Part shown: positions 33,173 to 40,093 of the stretch, in pieces
Layout of the letters: each line of letters begins with the position of its first letter
Numbering within the stretch: position 1 is the first letter of the stretch
Assembly: GCA_902785325.1 (NCBI GenBank)
Contig: CACZXZ010000011.1
Location: 1 to 53,026, forward strand
Length of the DNA: 53,026 nucleotides
Source: an uncultured Succinivibrio sp.
GTDB taxonomy: Bacteria; Pseudomonadota; Gammaproteobacteria; Enterobacterales; Succinivibrionaceae
Direction: 5' to 3'
Made by a program: the position numbers and the translations under genes
Notes under the pieces: model-generated
Database searches by the model: none
What the model saw: only the letters and a program-made list of their open reading frames with translations
What the model was told of the DNA's origin: nothing

Positions 33173-33989
33173 TTCTTCAAATAATTTCTCTCATCAATGG
33201 TTTTCCTCAAAACAAAGCAGTTTCCCTTTTGATTTTGCTTCGTCTGATATTTTTTTGAAAGCAGTAAAATATTCAAATGAAACAGAATTATCTTTTAAAC
33301 GATTTTGTGAGACTAGGGCAGGAAGTAGTTTAAAACCATTTGATCTTGGTTGTTCAAAATTATCAAATATACTTAAAAATGTTGCATTAGAAGGCAATAT
33401 TAGCAAAATTGCTGAAATGGACTGTTTTATGGTAGGGTTATGCAGTTATCTTGAAATGTGTATGCATAATGGTGATAGAGCAAGGCAAGAAGGTGCATTA
33501 AACAATTTTTCAAAGCAGATAGACTGTTTAAAAGGGATTAAACGGTTTTGTGCAAACTACAAAACTTATGAAAGTTACATACCTCAAATTCAGGCTGCAG
33601 TACCAGGTGTAGATAGACAGTTTGCTCAGGGATTACCTTTAGATTCTGTTCATAGAAGTTTAAATAGCATCATTGCATCTTTGCGCAACATGAATTTTGC
33701 CAATTACCTTTCTCCTGAATATTCAGAACTTTTAAATACAAGAGAAACATCCTTAAAAAGAGCAAAAGCACTACATGCTCAACAGCAAATCGCATTTATG
33801 GATCGTTACTCTGCTGATTTCCCAATAGACAGCCAGTCTGAGATTTTCCTTAATAAAAGAGATGCATTAGTCAAGAGTATTGATTCTGTACTAGAAAAAA
33901 CTGCATTGGCTCTTTCAGCGAAAGGAGACAAGTCTCAAGAGTTAAACTCTAGCAAGAAAACAAAATCTTCACCTGATATAGAGCGATAA
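33162..33989 (+). CDS. Unknown protein with DIER C-terminus (275 aa), candidate T4SS cargo
   Basis: The protein has no signal peptide and no recognisable enzyme motif. It is mostly helical, with GLPLDSV at residues 157-163, matching GLPQDAV in the 470-aa protein at 12300. The C-terminal ~25 residues are Ser/Lys-rich and end KSSPDIER, the same tag as the ArdC-like protein. It starts inside its small partner gene. Like the 470-aa protein it is a candidate translocated protein of unknown action. Confidence 0.75.
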   Translation: MSFNSSNNFSHQWFSSKQSSFPFDFASSDIFLKAVKYSNETELSFKRFCETRAGSSLKPFDLGCSKLSNILKNVALEGNISKIAEMDCFMVGLCSYLEMCMHNGDRARQEGALNNFSKQIDCLKGIKRFCANYKTYESYIPQIQAAVPGVDRQFAQGLPLDSVHRSLNSIIASLRNMNFANYLSPEYSELLNTRETSLKRAKALHAQQQIAFMDRYSADFPIDSQSEIFLNKRDALVKSIDSVLEKTALALSAKGDKSQELNSSKKTKSSPDIER

Positions 33990-33997
33990 AAGAGGAC

Positions 33998-34042
33998 TTC
34001 TATGAATATGAAGCAAAACAGGAGTACCCAGATGAATTTTAA
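33998..34042 (+). pseudogene. Remnant C-terminus of a third YPDEF partner protein
   Basis: Immediately after the 275-aa gene one frame reads FYEYEAKQEYPDEF and a stop. The end EAKQEYPDEF matches EAKKAYPDEF and KAKKVYPDEF of the two intact partner proteins. There is no start or body of the gene, so it looks like the tail of a deleted copy. Confidence 0.5.
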
Positions 34043-34069
34043 AATAAAATCAGGATACTGTAGGTATAT

Positions 34070-35407
34070 TTACTTTCCCCAAAACTTGTCAGATATTAGA
34101 GATGTACAGTAATTTCCCCAATCTTCCATGATCCTTCGTCTTTCAGAAATGTGCTTTGTTCTATCGTAAGCTCCTTTCAAAGGATCTTTTCTTTCATGTA
34201 ATAGACACAATTCAACGGCATCAACATTGTATCTTTTTGATGCGTTTTCATCAGCACTTGCCCAGCACTTGAAAGATGATCTTGCAGTGCCGTGTTGCGT
34301 AATTGGTACAGGCTTGTTTGTTTTCGGATCGAGTATTGATTTATCAACAAATAAAGGTGTTGTCTTAAACCTCTTATGTTCTTCATTTAACTGACAAATA
34401 ACAGCTTTAAAGACTGAATCGCTATATGCCTTGCATAAATTTGACACAAAAACTGTTTCAGAGCGTTTTTCTATCCACTTTAATAATTGTAAAGCTGCTT
34501 TTGAGAGGTAAATAGTTCTGTTTGCATTTTCCTTTTTGTTTTTATCGTGAGCAAGAGGAATAGTCCAGGTTTTCTCATGATAGTCAATTTCAGTCCATTC
34601 CATGAGCCTTACGGCCTTAGATCTTGTTGCCGTTAGAATGGAAAAGATTAGCTCATAGGCAGGGACTGTATGTCGATTGAAACATGCTTTTATCAGTTTT
34701 GGTACATCTTTCCAATCTAGTGCTGCGTTATGAGATGGTTGTTTCTTCTTTGAATTTAAGGATTTGAGGATTATTCCCAGGCTTCCATCCATATCAACTG
34801 GATTCGAGTCCGTGCGATACTTTTTTAAAATTGCATAATCAAAAACTCCTTTTATATGACCTTTAAGTTTTGAGGCCATGAAAGGTTTGTTTACATATGG
34901 ATCTTTTAAAATCTTCAGAATATCATCTGGTGTGATAGCACTGACATCCATATTCTGAATAACTGGATATGCGTAAGTTACCATCATAGATGAATAATCT
35001 CTTTTTCCTTTCATAGAATGTTTAAAAGCACCACTTTCTTCTCTGAAGTTTAAATACTCATCGCTTACTTTCCAGAAAGGATGTTTAATCGTTGTCTTTT
35101 TTGCTTCTTTTTCGTCTTTTTTTCGTTGAGCTCTTTTTACTTCGGCTGGATCTTCTCCGTTAAAAACCATCTGTCTGTATTTTAGGCAGAGTTTTTTTGC
35201 ATCCTTGTAGGAAATAAGTTCACTATTTCCAATAGTGCAGAATTTCTGCTTTCCTTGAAAGTAATAGCGAATTTGATAGGTTGAAGAGAATTCTGTTTTT
35301 CGCAAAACAAGACCAAAAGAGCCTCCCAATGAAAAGATTCCTTTTTGTTTGCTCTTTATCAGTTTTTTTAATTCACTTGTCTTAATTTGGGGAAGAATTT
35401 TAGGCAT
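34070..35407 (-). CDS. int: Tyrosine recombinase / integrase of the element
   Basis: The 445-aa protein has an N-terminal DUF4102-type arm-binding domain (KGIFSLGGSFGLVLRKT), a core-binding domain and a catalytic domain with R262 (TATRSKAVRLME), H372 and R376 (HGTARSSF), H404 (LLHERKDP) and nucleophile Y414 (GAYDRTKH). This is the P4/CP4-57 integrase class that uses tRNA 3' ends, in agreement with the 16-bp att repeats in tRNA-Thr. It lies at the non-tRNA end and is transcribed towards the rest of the element. Confidence 0.95.
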   Translation of the reverse strand: MPKILPQIKTSELKKLIKSKQKGIFSLGGSFGLVLRKTEFSSTYQIRYYFQGKQKFCTIGNSELISYKDAKKLCLKYRQMVFNGEDPAEVKRAQRKKDEKEAKKTTIKHPFWKVSDEYLNFREESGAFKHSMKGKRDYSSMMVTYAYPVIQNMDVSAITPDDILKILKDPYVNKPFMASKLKGHIKGVFDYAILKKYRTDSNPVDMDGSLGIILKSLNSKKKQPSHNAALDWKDVPKLIKACFNRHTVPAYELIFSILTATRSKAVRLMEWTEIDYHEKTWTIPLAHDKNKKENANRTIYLSKAALQLLKWIEKRSETVFVSNLCKAYSDSVFKAVICQLNEEHKRFKTTPLFVDKSILDPKTNKPVPITQHGTARSSFKCWASADENASKRYNVDAVELCLLHERKDPLKGAYDRTKHISERRRIMEDWGNYCTSLISDKFWGK

Positions 35408-35575
35408 AATACACGGTAATAATAAAAACTAATCGATAATCCCCTCTTAAATGCTCTTAAATGGTAAAATGACAATAGAGTAAGAAAGGGAAATTTTTGC
35501 TAGCAATCATCGTACTTAATTTAATAACGATGTATAAAAATAACGCTTTGAAAAATAAAGTAAAAATTACTTGTA

Positions 35576-35836
35576 TTATAGCCATTCTCTAATTGAGAAT
35601 GAGTCTTTTTTGTTTCTTTTAAGGCCTGCATGTTCATCAATAATTTTAATCTGAATATTGAGAGCATTCCAAATCTGTTCCATGTTTTCACTTTTAACAA
35701 AGTCCTTTATGCCATCCCTGATCTTTCCTGGAAGAGTTTGGTATTTAGCATCTACCAAGTCATCAATTGCCTTTAAAAAGCGGTTTGGTGATACAATTCT
35801 TTCAAGAATATCTTTATTGGTTAAGTTTTTCTTCAT
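35576..35836 (-). CDS. Small hypothetical protein near the right end (86 aa)
   Basis: A longer frame is open, but the part before ATG 35836 is low-complexity AT-rich sequence, so MKKNLTNKDILERIVSPNRF is taken as the N-terminus. The protein is basic-acidic mixed and helical (TLPGKIRDGIKDFVKSENME). No Shine-Dalgarno is obvious. Position between int and attR would suit an excision or regulatory factor, but no HTH is clear and the role is unknown. Confidence 0.5.
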   Translation of the reverse strand: MKKNLTNKDILERIVSPNRFLKAIDDLVDAKYQTLPGKIRDGIKDFVKSENMEQIWNALNIQIKIIDEHAGLKRNKKDSFSIREWL

Positions 35837-36021
35837 ATATATAAAATAAATGTAACTTTGTTTGTTGATGTTGATAATAACACGTATTAAAAGTGAATTG
35901 GTAAAAATTATTGTCCTTATAATACAATGAAATAATAATTTTTTCTTTCTAAAATAAGGAATTAAATTTTTAATATTTTTTGATATACTTTGATGTTTAA
36001 GAAATTTTGATGTAGAATAAA

Positions 36022-36056
36022 AAATGAGCCTAAACAAAAAATGTTTAAGCTCATTT
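36022..36056 (-). terminator. Strong hairpin inside the right end, terminator on the minus strand
   Basis: AAATGAGCCTAAACA (36022-36036) pairs with TGTTTAAGCTCATTT (36042-36056) with one mismatch. On the minus strand it is followed by TTTTTTAT, giving a standard intrinsic terminator. It would block transcription entering the element from the right flank. Confidence 0.65.
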
Positions 36057-36134
36057 CCCAAAACCAAAAACTGGAGTAATTATATCATGGTTTGTTGTGA
36101 AAACCAAGGTGTAATGACTGAATCTCATGCTGTA

Positions 36135-36150
36135 CTCGGTATCAGCACCA
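36135..36150 (+). repeat. attR: second 16-bp copy of the tRNA-Thr end
   Basis: CTCGGTATCAGCACCA is identical to 167-182. No other part of a tRNA is present here. The chromosomal sequence that originally followed the tRNA resumes right after it. Confidence 0.93.
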
Positions 36151-36159
36151 TCTCCTAAA

Positions 36160-36187
36160 AACGGCAGCTTTAAGCTGCTTTTTTTTA
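36160..36187 (+). terminator. Original terminator of the rRNA/tRNA-Thr operon, displaced by the element
   Basis: GGCAGC and GCTGC pair around TTTAA and are followed by eight T residues, a canonical intrinsic terminator 10 bases after attR. It would have been just downstream of tRNA-Thr before integration. Confidence 0.85.
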
Positions 36188-36289
36188 TTTCTTCTCATTC
36201 CTTTGTCTGTTTTCTTATTCTTGCTGTATTATATTTACTTGAATAGCTTACATTCCCAAGATTCTTACTTAGATTATATCGAGGTTTCT

Positions 36290-36481
36290 ATGTCTGATTC
36301 TAAAGATGAAAATCTTGCTGAAGAATTATTTTTGAAGCTTAGTGATCCAAAATTTGTCCAACAACAAGTTCAAAATGTTATAGATCTAGATTGGCAATTA
36401 GGTATACCAGTTATGCAGGCAGATCAGGATGGTATCTACGAAATAAAACCAGATGGCACTAAGATTTATCAGAAGAAGTGA
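36290..36481 (+). CDS. Putative antitoxin (63 aa) next to the zeta-like kinase
   Basis: The start at ATG 36290 follows GAGG at seven bases. The C-terminal half (WQLGIPVMQADQDGIYEIKP) is related to the 70-aa element protein at 8783-8995. Small proteins with this (A/L)G(I/V)P...DGxxxY pattern frequently accompany zeta-toxin-like kinases. Here the two genes are convergent and abut (36481/36482), which is unusual for a toxin-antitoxin pair. Confidence 0.7.
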   Translation: MSDSKDENLAEELFLKLSDPKFVQQQVQNVIDLDWQLGIPVMQADQDGIYEIKPDGTKIYQKK

Positions 36482-37129
36482 TTATTTAGATTCTGTTTCA
36501 TTGTAAGCTCTAATAATGCTTTTAACTAGAGCCTCATTATCTGCGTTGTATTCTATTTTTTCTATCTTTCCATTTTCTTTTTTTAGGATAGGCTTATATC
36601 TGGATGAGTTGTTGTAAATTATCATACAGTCTGCTTTTTTCATTATCCTAGGCAATAATTCTCTTGATCGTTTGTATCTTCTCTCAATATCTTTTTCGGA
36701 TACAAAATGTCCTCCTTTTGACACTCTTTGTTTTACTCTTTGTATGTGAAGTTTAGGAGAATCTAGAAGCACATAGATAATCTCAACTGTATAATCAAGC
36801 TTATGAGCTTTATCTATCAATTTAAGTATGCTTTCTGAAGAAGCTGTAGTTTCAATTCCAAAGCTAATTCCTTTATTAAAGGAATCTTGTCTCATCTTTA
36901 GTGCTAGTTTACTAGCTTGAATGTTAATTACATTTTGAGTGTTTATAGGTAGGTTATTAACGGATCCATAACCTAGCTTTTGAGCTGCTTGTTTAGCTAG
37001 AACATCAGGATTGATAAAAATAAACTTATTGTATTTGGAATTAATATTTTTGAAAGCTTCATATGCTGAAGATTTACCTGCTCCATTTGCTCCTGCAATA
37101 ATAAGAATAGTTCTACAACTTGTACTCAT
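36482..37129 (-). CDS. Zeta-toxin-like kinase
   Basis: The 215-aa product, started at the ATG at 37129, has Walker A AGANGAGKSS (12-21), INPDVLA, an ETTASS switch-like block and KGGHFVSEKDIERRYKRSRE, the lid region of zeta/PezT-type kinases. These phosphorylate UDP-N-acetylglucosamine or related substrates and can be toxic without an antitoxin; many chromosomal members are not proven toxins. Its partner is probably the convergent 63-aa gene. Confidence 0.85.
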   Translation of the reverse strand: MSTSCRTILIIAGANGAGKSSAYEAFKNINSKYNKFIFINPDVLAKQAAQKLGYGSVNNLPINTQNVINIQASKLALKMRQDSFNKGISFGIETTASSESILKLIDKAHKLDYTVEIIYVLLDSPKLHIQRVKQRVSKGGHFVSEKDIERRYKRSRELLPRIMKKADCMIIYNNSSRYKPILKKENGKIEKIEYNADNEALVKSIIRAYNETESK

Positions 37130-37156
37130 GATGTTGTTTTCTAATAGTAATATCAA

Positions 37157-37577
37157 ATACTTTGGACCATCTAAGTATAGTCCATTCTTATTAGATAGGA
37201 AAAGTTCTTAACAGTAAAATCAAGATACAATGAATTTGCTATGAGTTTAGAGAGGTTTATCTTGTTAAGCTTCTATAGCTAAAGGTAAAAGATCTTCGTA
37301 AAGTTTACTTTAGCCTTTGTATTTGTTTAAAAGTATAGATAAGTAAAAATTTTTTTCACCGCACATCAAATAAAAATAAATTATCAGCAAAACCGCATAT
37401 AAATGCTATCTTTGCAGATTGTAACTACAAAAGCATAATTTATTTTCTTAAGTTAACTAAATCTACAGCATCTGGCACTATAATCTTTGTCATTGCCTAT
37501 ATTTTAGGTAATACAACTTTCTTTAGGTTTTAAGATGTACAAAGATGACTTGTAGTCATCTTTGTCAGTATAGGTGA
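37157..37577. other. Intergenic region with a strong hairpin before the aminotransferase gene
   Basis: I see no credible gene in these ~420 AT-rich bases. At 37539-37565 an 11-bp perfect stem (ACAAAGATGAC / GTCATCTTTGT, loop TTGTA) lies 18 bases before the aminotransferase start, in what is likely its leader. It has no T-run directly after it, so it may be a regulatory or RNA-stability hairpin rather than a terminator. Confidence 0.5.
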
Positions 37578-37583
37578 GTGCAA

Positions 37584-38432
37584 ATGAAATATGTCGGATA
37601 CTACAACGGTGAGATTGGCCCTTATGAGGAAATGTCCATTCCTATGTCAGATAGATCTATTTACTTTGGTGATGGCTGTTATGATGCAACAACTTTTTGT
37701 AATCACCATATCTTTGCACTAAACGATCACTTAGATAGATTCTACAATAGCTGTAAGCTCTTAGAAATTGACTTTAAGCTCAGTCGAGAGGATTTAACTG
37801 TAGAGCTTAACAAGTGTATAGAAGCTAATGAGTGTGATCATGGCATGATCTACTGGCAGTGCACTCGTGGTTGTGGCGTCCGCTCTCATCCCTTCCCACC
37901 AAAAGATGTAAAACCAAATCTTTTGATAATATCAGTTCCACTTGAGCTGGTACCTTACGATACTCGAGCACGCTTGATCACTATGGAAGATACAAGATAT
38001 GAGCATTGCAATATTAAGACTTTAAACTTAATTCCAAATGTCATGGCAGCTCAGCGCTGTGTAGAAAAGAACTGCTTTGAGACTGTATTCCACAGAAAAG
38101 GCATTGTCACAGAGTGTGCTCATTCTAATGTGCTAATTCTAAAGGATGGAGTGCTTCAAACTCATGAGTTAGATAACCACATCCTACCAGGTGTAACTCT
38201 AAAGCATCTTTTGAAACTTGCACCAACAGTTGGTTTAAAGACTAAGATCAAAGCTTTCACTTTAGAAGAATTATTTAATGCAGATGAGATCATTGTAAGT
38301 AGTTCAGGTGGCTTTTGCACTGGTGCTTATGAGATTGACGGTAAAGCTGTTGGAGGTAAAGATCATCAATCTCTTGTAAAGCTACAACAAGCTTATGACG
38401 AGTTTTATAAAAAAGATATTGGACTGATTTAA
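37584..38432 (+). CDS. dat: Class IV aminotransferase, D-amino-acid transaminase-like
   Basis: The ATG at 37584 follows AGGTGAG and is preferred over a GTG at 37578. The 282-aa protein has the fold-type IV pyridoxal-phosphate pattern: MSDRSIYFGDGCYDATTF, then the catalytic Lys in NIKTLNLIPNVMAAQ at K145 (the same number as in Bacillus D-amino-acid transaminase), ECAHSNVLILKDG and ILPGVTLKHLL. It would transfer amino groups between D-amino acids and 2-oxo acids, for example to make D-Glu or D-Ala. A branched-chain aminotransferase or ADC lyase is less likely. Confidence 0.85.
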   Translation: MKYVGYYNGEIGPYEEMSIPMSDRSIYFGDGCYDATTFCNHHIFALNDHLDRFYNSCKLLEIDFKLSREDLTVELNKCIEANECDHGMIYWQCTRGCGVRSHPFPPKDVKPNLLIISVPLELVPYDTRARLITMEDTRYEHCNIKTLNLIPNVMAAQRCVEKNCFETVFHRKGIVTECAHSNVLILKDGVLQTHELDNHILPGVTLKHLLKLAPTVGLKTKIKAFTLEELFNADEIIVSSSGGFCTGAYEIDGKAVGGKDHQSLVKLQQAYDEFYKKDIGLI

Positions 38433-38470
38433 TTTGCAATCGATAAAAGCTTGCAAACAGGTATTTTTGC

Positions 38471-38498
38471 TTTCGTGCATATCTCAAAATGCACGAAA
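38471..38498. terminator. Hairpin between convergent genes
   Basis: TTTCGTGCAT and ATGCACGAAA form a 10-bp perfect stem with an 8-base loop midway between two convergent stops. There is no strong T-run on either side, so it is a probable but imperfect bidirectional terminator. Confidence 0.55.
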
Positions 38499-38537
38499 GG
38501 TTGCTTGAAACTCATGCTCTAATAAGACAGCAATCTC

Positions 38538-39869
38538 TTAAAGTTGTCTTTGTTTTAATGCTAAACCAATTAACTTATCAGCTTTATCTGCAAGAAACAG
38601 AGGAATATTTAGCATATCCTCATCTAGTCTTAAATTGTCTAATGAAAAACGCACTCTAAGCTTGGTTTGCTCTTTAAATAATTCCTTGTACTTTTTTAAG
38701 CTAGTAGCTTTAGTGTTGGTATCTGCTTTAACTTCAATTGGAAAAATATCGTTTGCTCTCTGAATTAAAAAATCTACTTCATAAGGTGGATTGTTTTGAG
38801 ACCAATATCTTGGTGTAACTTCAAACTGATTTACTAATGCTTGTAAGACATAGTTTTCGCTTAAAGCTCCTTTAAACTCTGTAAATAATCTATTACCTTC
38901 AATAAATGCGCTAGGATCAAGTTGAGAAAGTCGTCTTAAAAGACCTACATCTGAAAGATAGATTTTAAAAGCTGACAAATCGTCGTAGGCTGCTATAGGG
39001 AGGTTTGGTTTATTACATCTGTAGATCTTATGGACTAATTGATAATTTTCAAGATAGTGTAAAGCAGTCTCATATTCTCTTTTACGAGCACCTTCTTTTA
39101 CCGCTTTGAAAGTAAACTTTTTGTTGTTGCCATTAAGCTGCGTTGGTATTGATTTGTAAATTAAAGAGCACTTTTGAGCTAAACATGTCTTAAGCTTTTT
39201 AAAATCAGCTTCATAAGCTTTTAGGATCTTTGACTGCGAGCTTTGTATTTTGGCAACATCTCTTTTTGCAGTCCACATCAGTACAGGTTTAGGCATACCA
39301 CCTGTTACAAAGTACATCTTTAATTTCTCATAAAGAGGATTAAAAAAAGCATCAGCAATAGGAGTGATCTCATCAATTGAGTCCATGAAATTTACTAAGT
39401 TTAAATCGTTATTCGCCATTAAAAACTCAGTAAAAGTCATGGGATTGATTTGTAAAAAATCAACTTTACCTACAGGAAAAGCTGATGGGGAAGTTTTTAA
39501 ATCTTGAGATACTGCACAAGCAAGATGGTAATCAGATGCGTTTTCACAAAAGTATTTAAGAGCATTGATAACATTAGGGCAACCATGGATTTCGTCAAAG
39601 ATAATTAAGGTGTGTGTCTTTTCAATATTTTGACCACTTGCCATGATTAGATTATCTAGGATCCTATGAGCATCCTTGGTAGTTTCAAAAAATTGCTGGT
39701 ACTCAGGACTATCCTCAAAGTTAAAGTACGCAGTGTTCTGATAATAACGATTACCAAACTCTTTTAATAGCCAAGTTTTGCCAACACCTCTTGCACCTTT
39801 TAGAAGTAAGGGCTTTCTGTATTCAGAGTTCTTCCACTCTAGCAATTTAGTTAAAACTAATCGTTCCAT
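38538..39869 (-). CDS. AAA ATPase with DUF4143 domain
   Basis: The 443-aa protein has Walker A KGARGVGKTWLL (24-35), Walker B LIIFDEIHGCP (88-98) and a C-terminal DUF4143 region (YEVDFLIQRANDIFPIEVKA, with the nuclease-like D...E.K pattern). Such proteins are common and often multi-copy in anaerobes; their role is unknown, with suggestions of stress or defence. Three regularly spaced repeats lie just upstream of the start. Confidence 0.88.
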   Translation of the reverse strand: MERLVLTKLLEWKNSEYRKPLLLKGARGVGKTWLLKEFGNRYYQNTAYFNFEDSPEYQQFFETTKDAHRILDNLIMASGQNIEKTHTLIIFDEIHGCPNVINALKYFCENASDYHLACAVSQDLKTSPSAFPVGKVDFLQINPMTFTEFLMANNDLNLVNFMDSIDEITPIADAFFNPLYEKLKMYFVTGGMPKPVLMWTAKRDVAKIQSSQSKILKAYEADFKKLKTCLAQKCSLIYKSIPTQLNGNNKKFTFKAVKEGARKREYETALHYLENYQLVHKIYRCNKPNLPIAAYDDLSAFKIYLSDVGLLRRLSQLDPSAFIEGNRLFTEFKGALSENYVLQALVNQFEVTPRYWSQNNPPYEVDFLIQRANDIFPIEVKADTNTKATSLKKYKELFKEQTKLRVRFSLDNLRLDEDMLNIPLFLADKADKLIGLALKQRQL

Positions 39870-39878
39870 ATCTTTTAA

Positions 39879-39957
39879 ATCACATTTATATCATGGTATT
39901 AGAACAATATAATCACACTTTTATAGGTGTTTTGACAGTAAAATATCACACTTTTAT
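39879..39957. repeat. Three direct repeats spaced exactly 33 bp, upstream of the DUF4143 gene
   Basis: ATCACACTTTTAT occurs at 39912-39924 and 39945-39957, and a related ATCACATTTAT at 39879-39889. Start-to-start spacing is 33 bp each time, about three helical turns, so a protein could bind all three on one face of the DNA. A possible plus-strand promoter (TTGACA at 39932, TATTAA at 39955) overlaps the third copy. Confidence 0.6.
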
Positions 39958-40093
39958 TAAAAATGATGTATTGAGACTGTTACTCTAGAATTATGTTGGC
40001 TTTAACTTTAGATCTGTACTTTGAGTTATGATAAAACTTCCAAAATAACGCTATAATCTCAGACAATGTTCTATTTCTTTTTGAGGATAAAAG

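Larger units (their letters stand above)
167..36150. mobile_element. Integrative conjugative element with VirB/VirD4-type T4SS, about 36 kb
   Basis: The element is bounded by 16-bp direct repeats of the tRNA-Thr end. It contains an integrase, a relaxase with MobC-like helper, a candidate oriT, a full VirB1-VirB11 plus VirD4 gene set, topoisomerase III, SSB-like protein and ParA/ParB. It also carries cargo: a Fic protein, an ArdC-like protein, unknown proteins with a shared C-terminal tag, and small putative toxin-antitoxin genes. The integrase is at the end away from the tRNA. Gene content suggests a plasmid-like element that may replicate after excision; that last point is inference. Confidence 0.93.

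Noticed and set aside
34002-34112. 36-codon ORF MNMKQNRSTQMNF... overlapping the end of the integrase gene
   Set aside because: It has no good Shine-Dalgarno and its other frame carries the YPDEF relic, which explains the sequence better.
36290-37129. Zeta-kinase pair as part of the conjugative element
   Set aside because: It lies to the right of attR and of the displaced rRNA terminator, so it is chromosomal.
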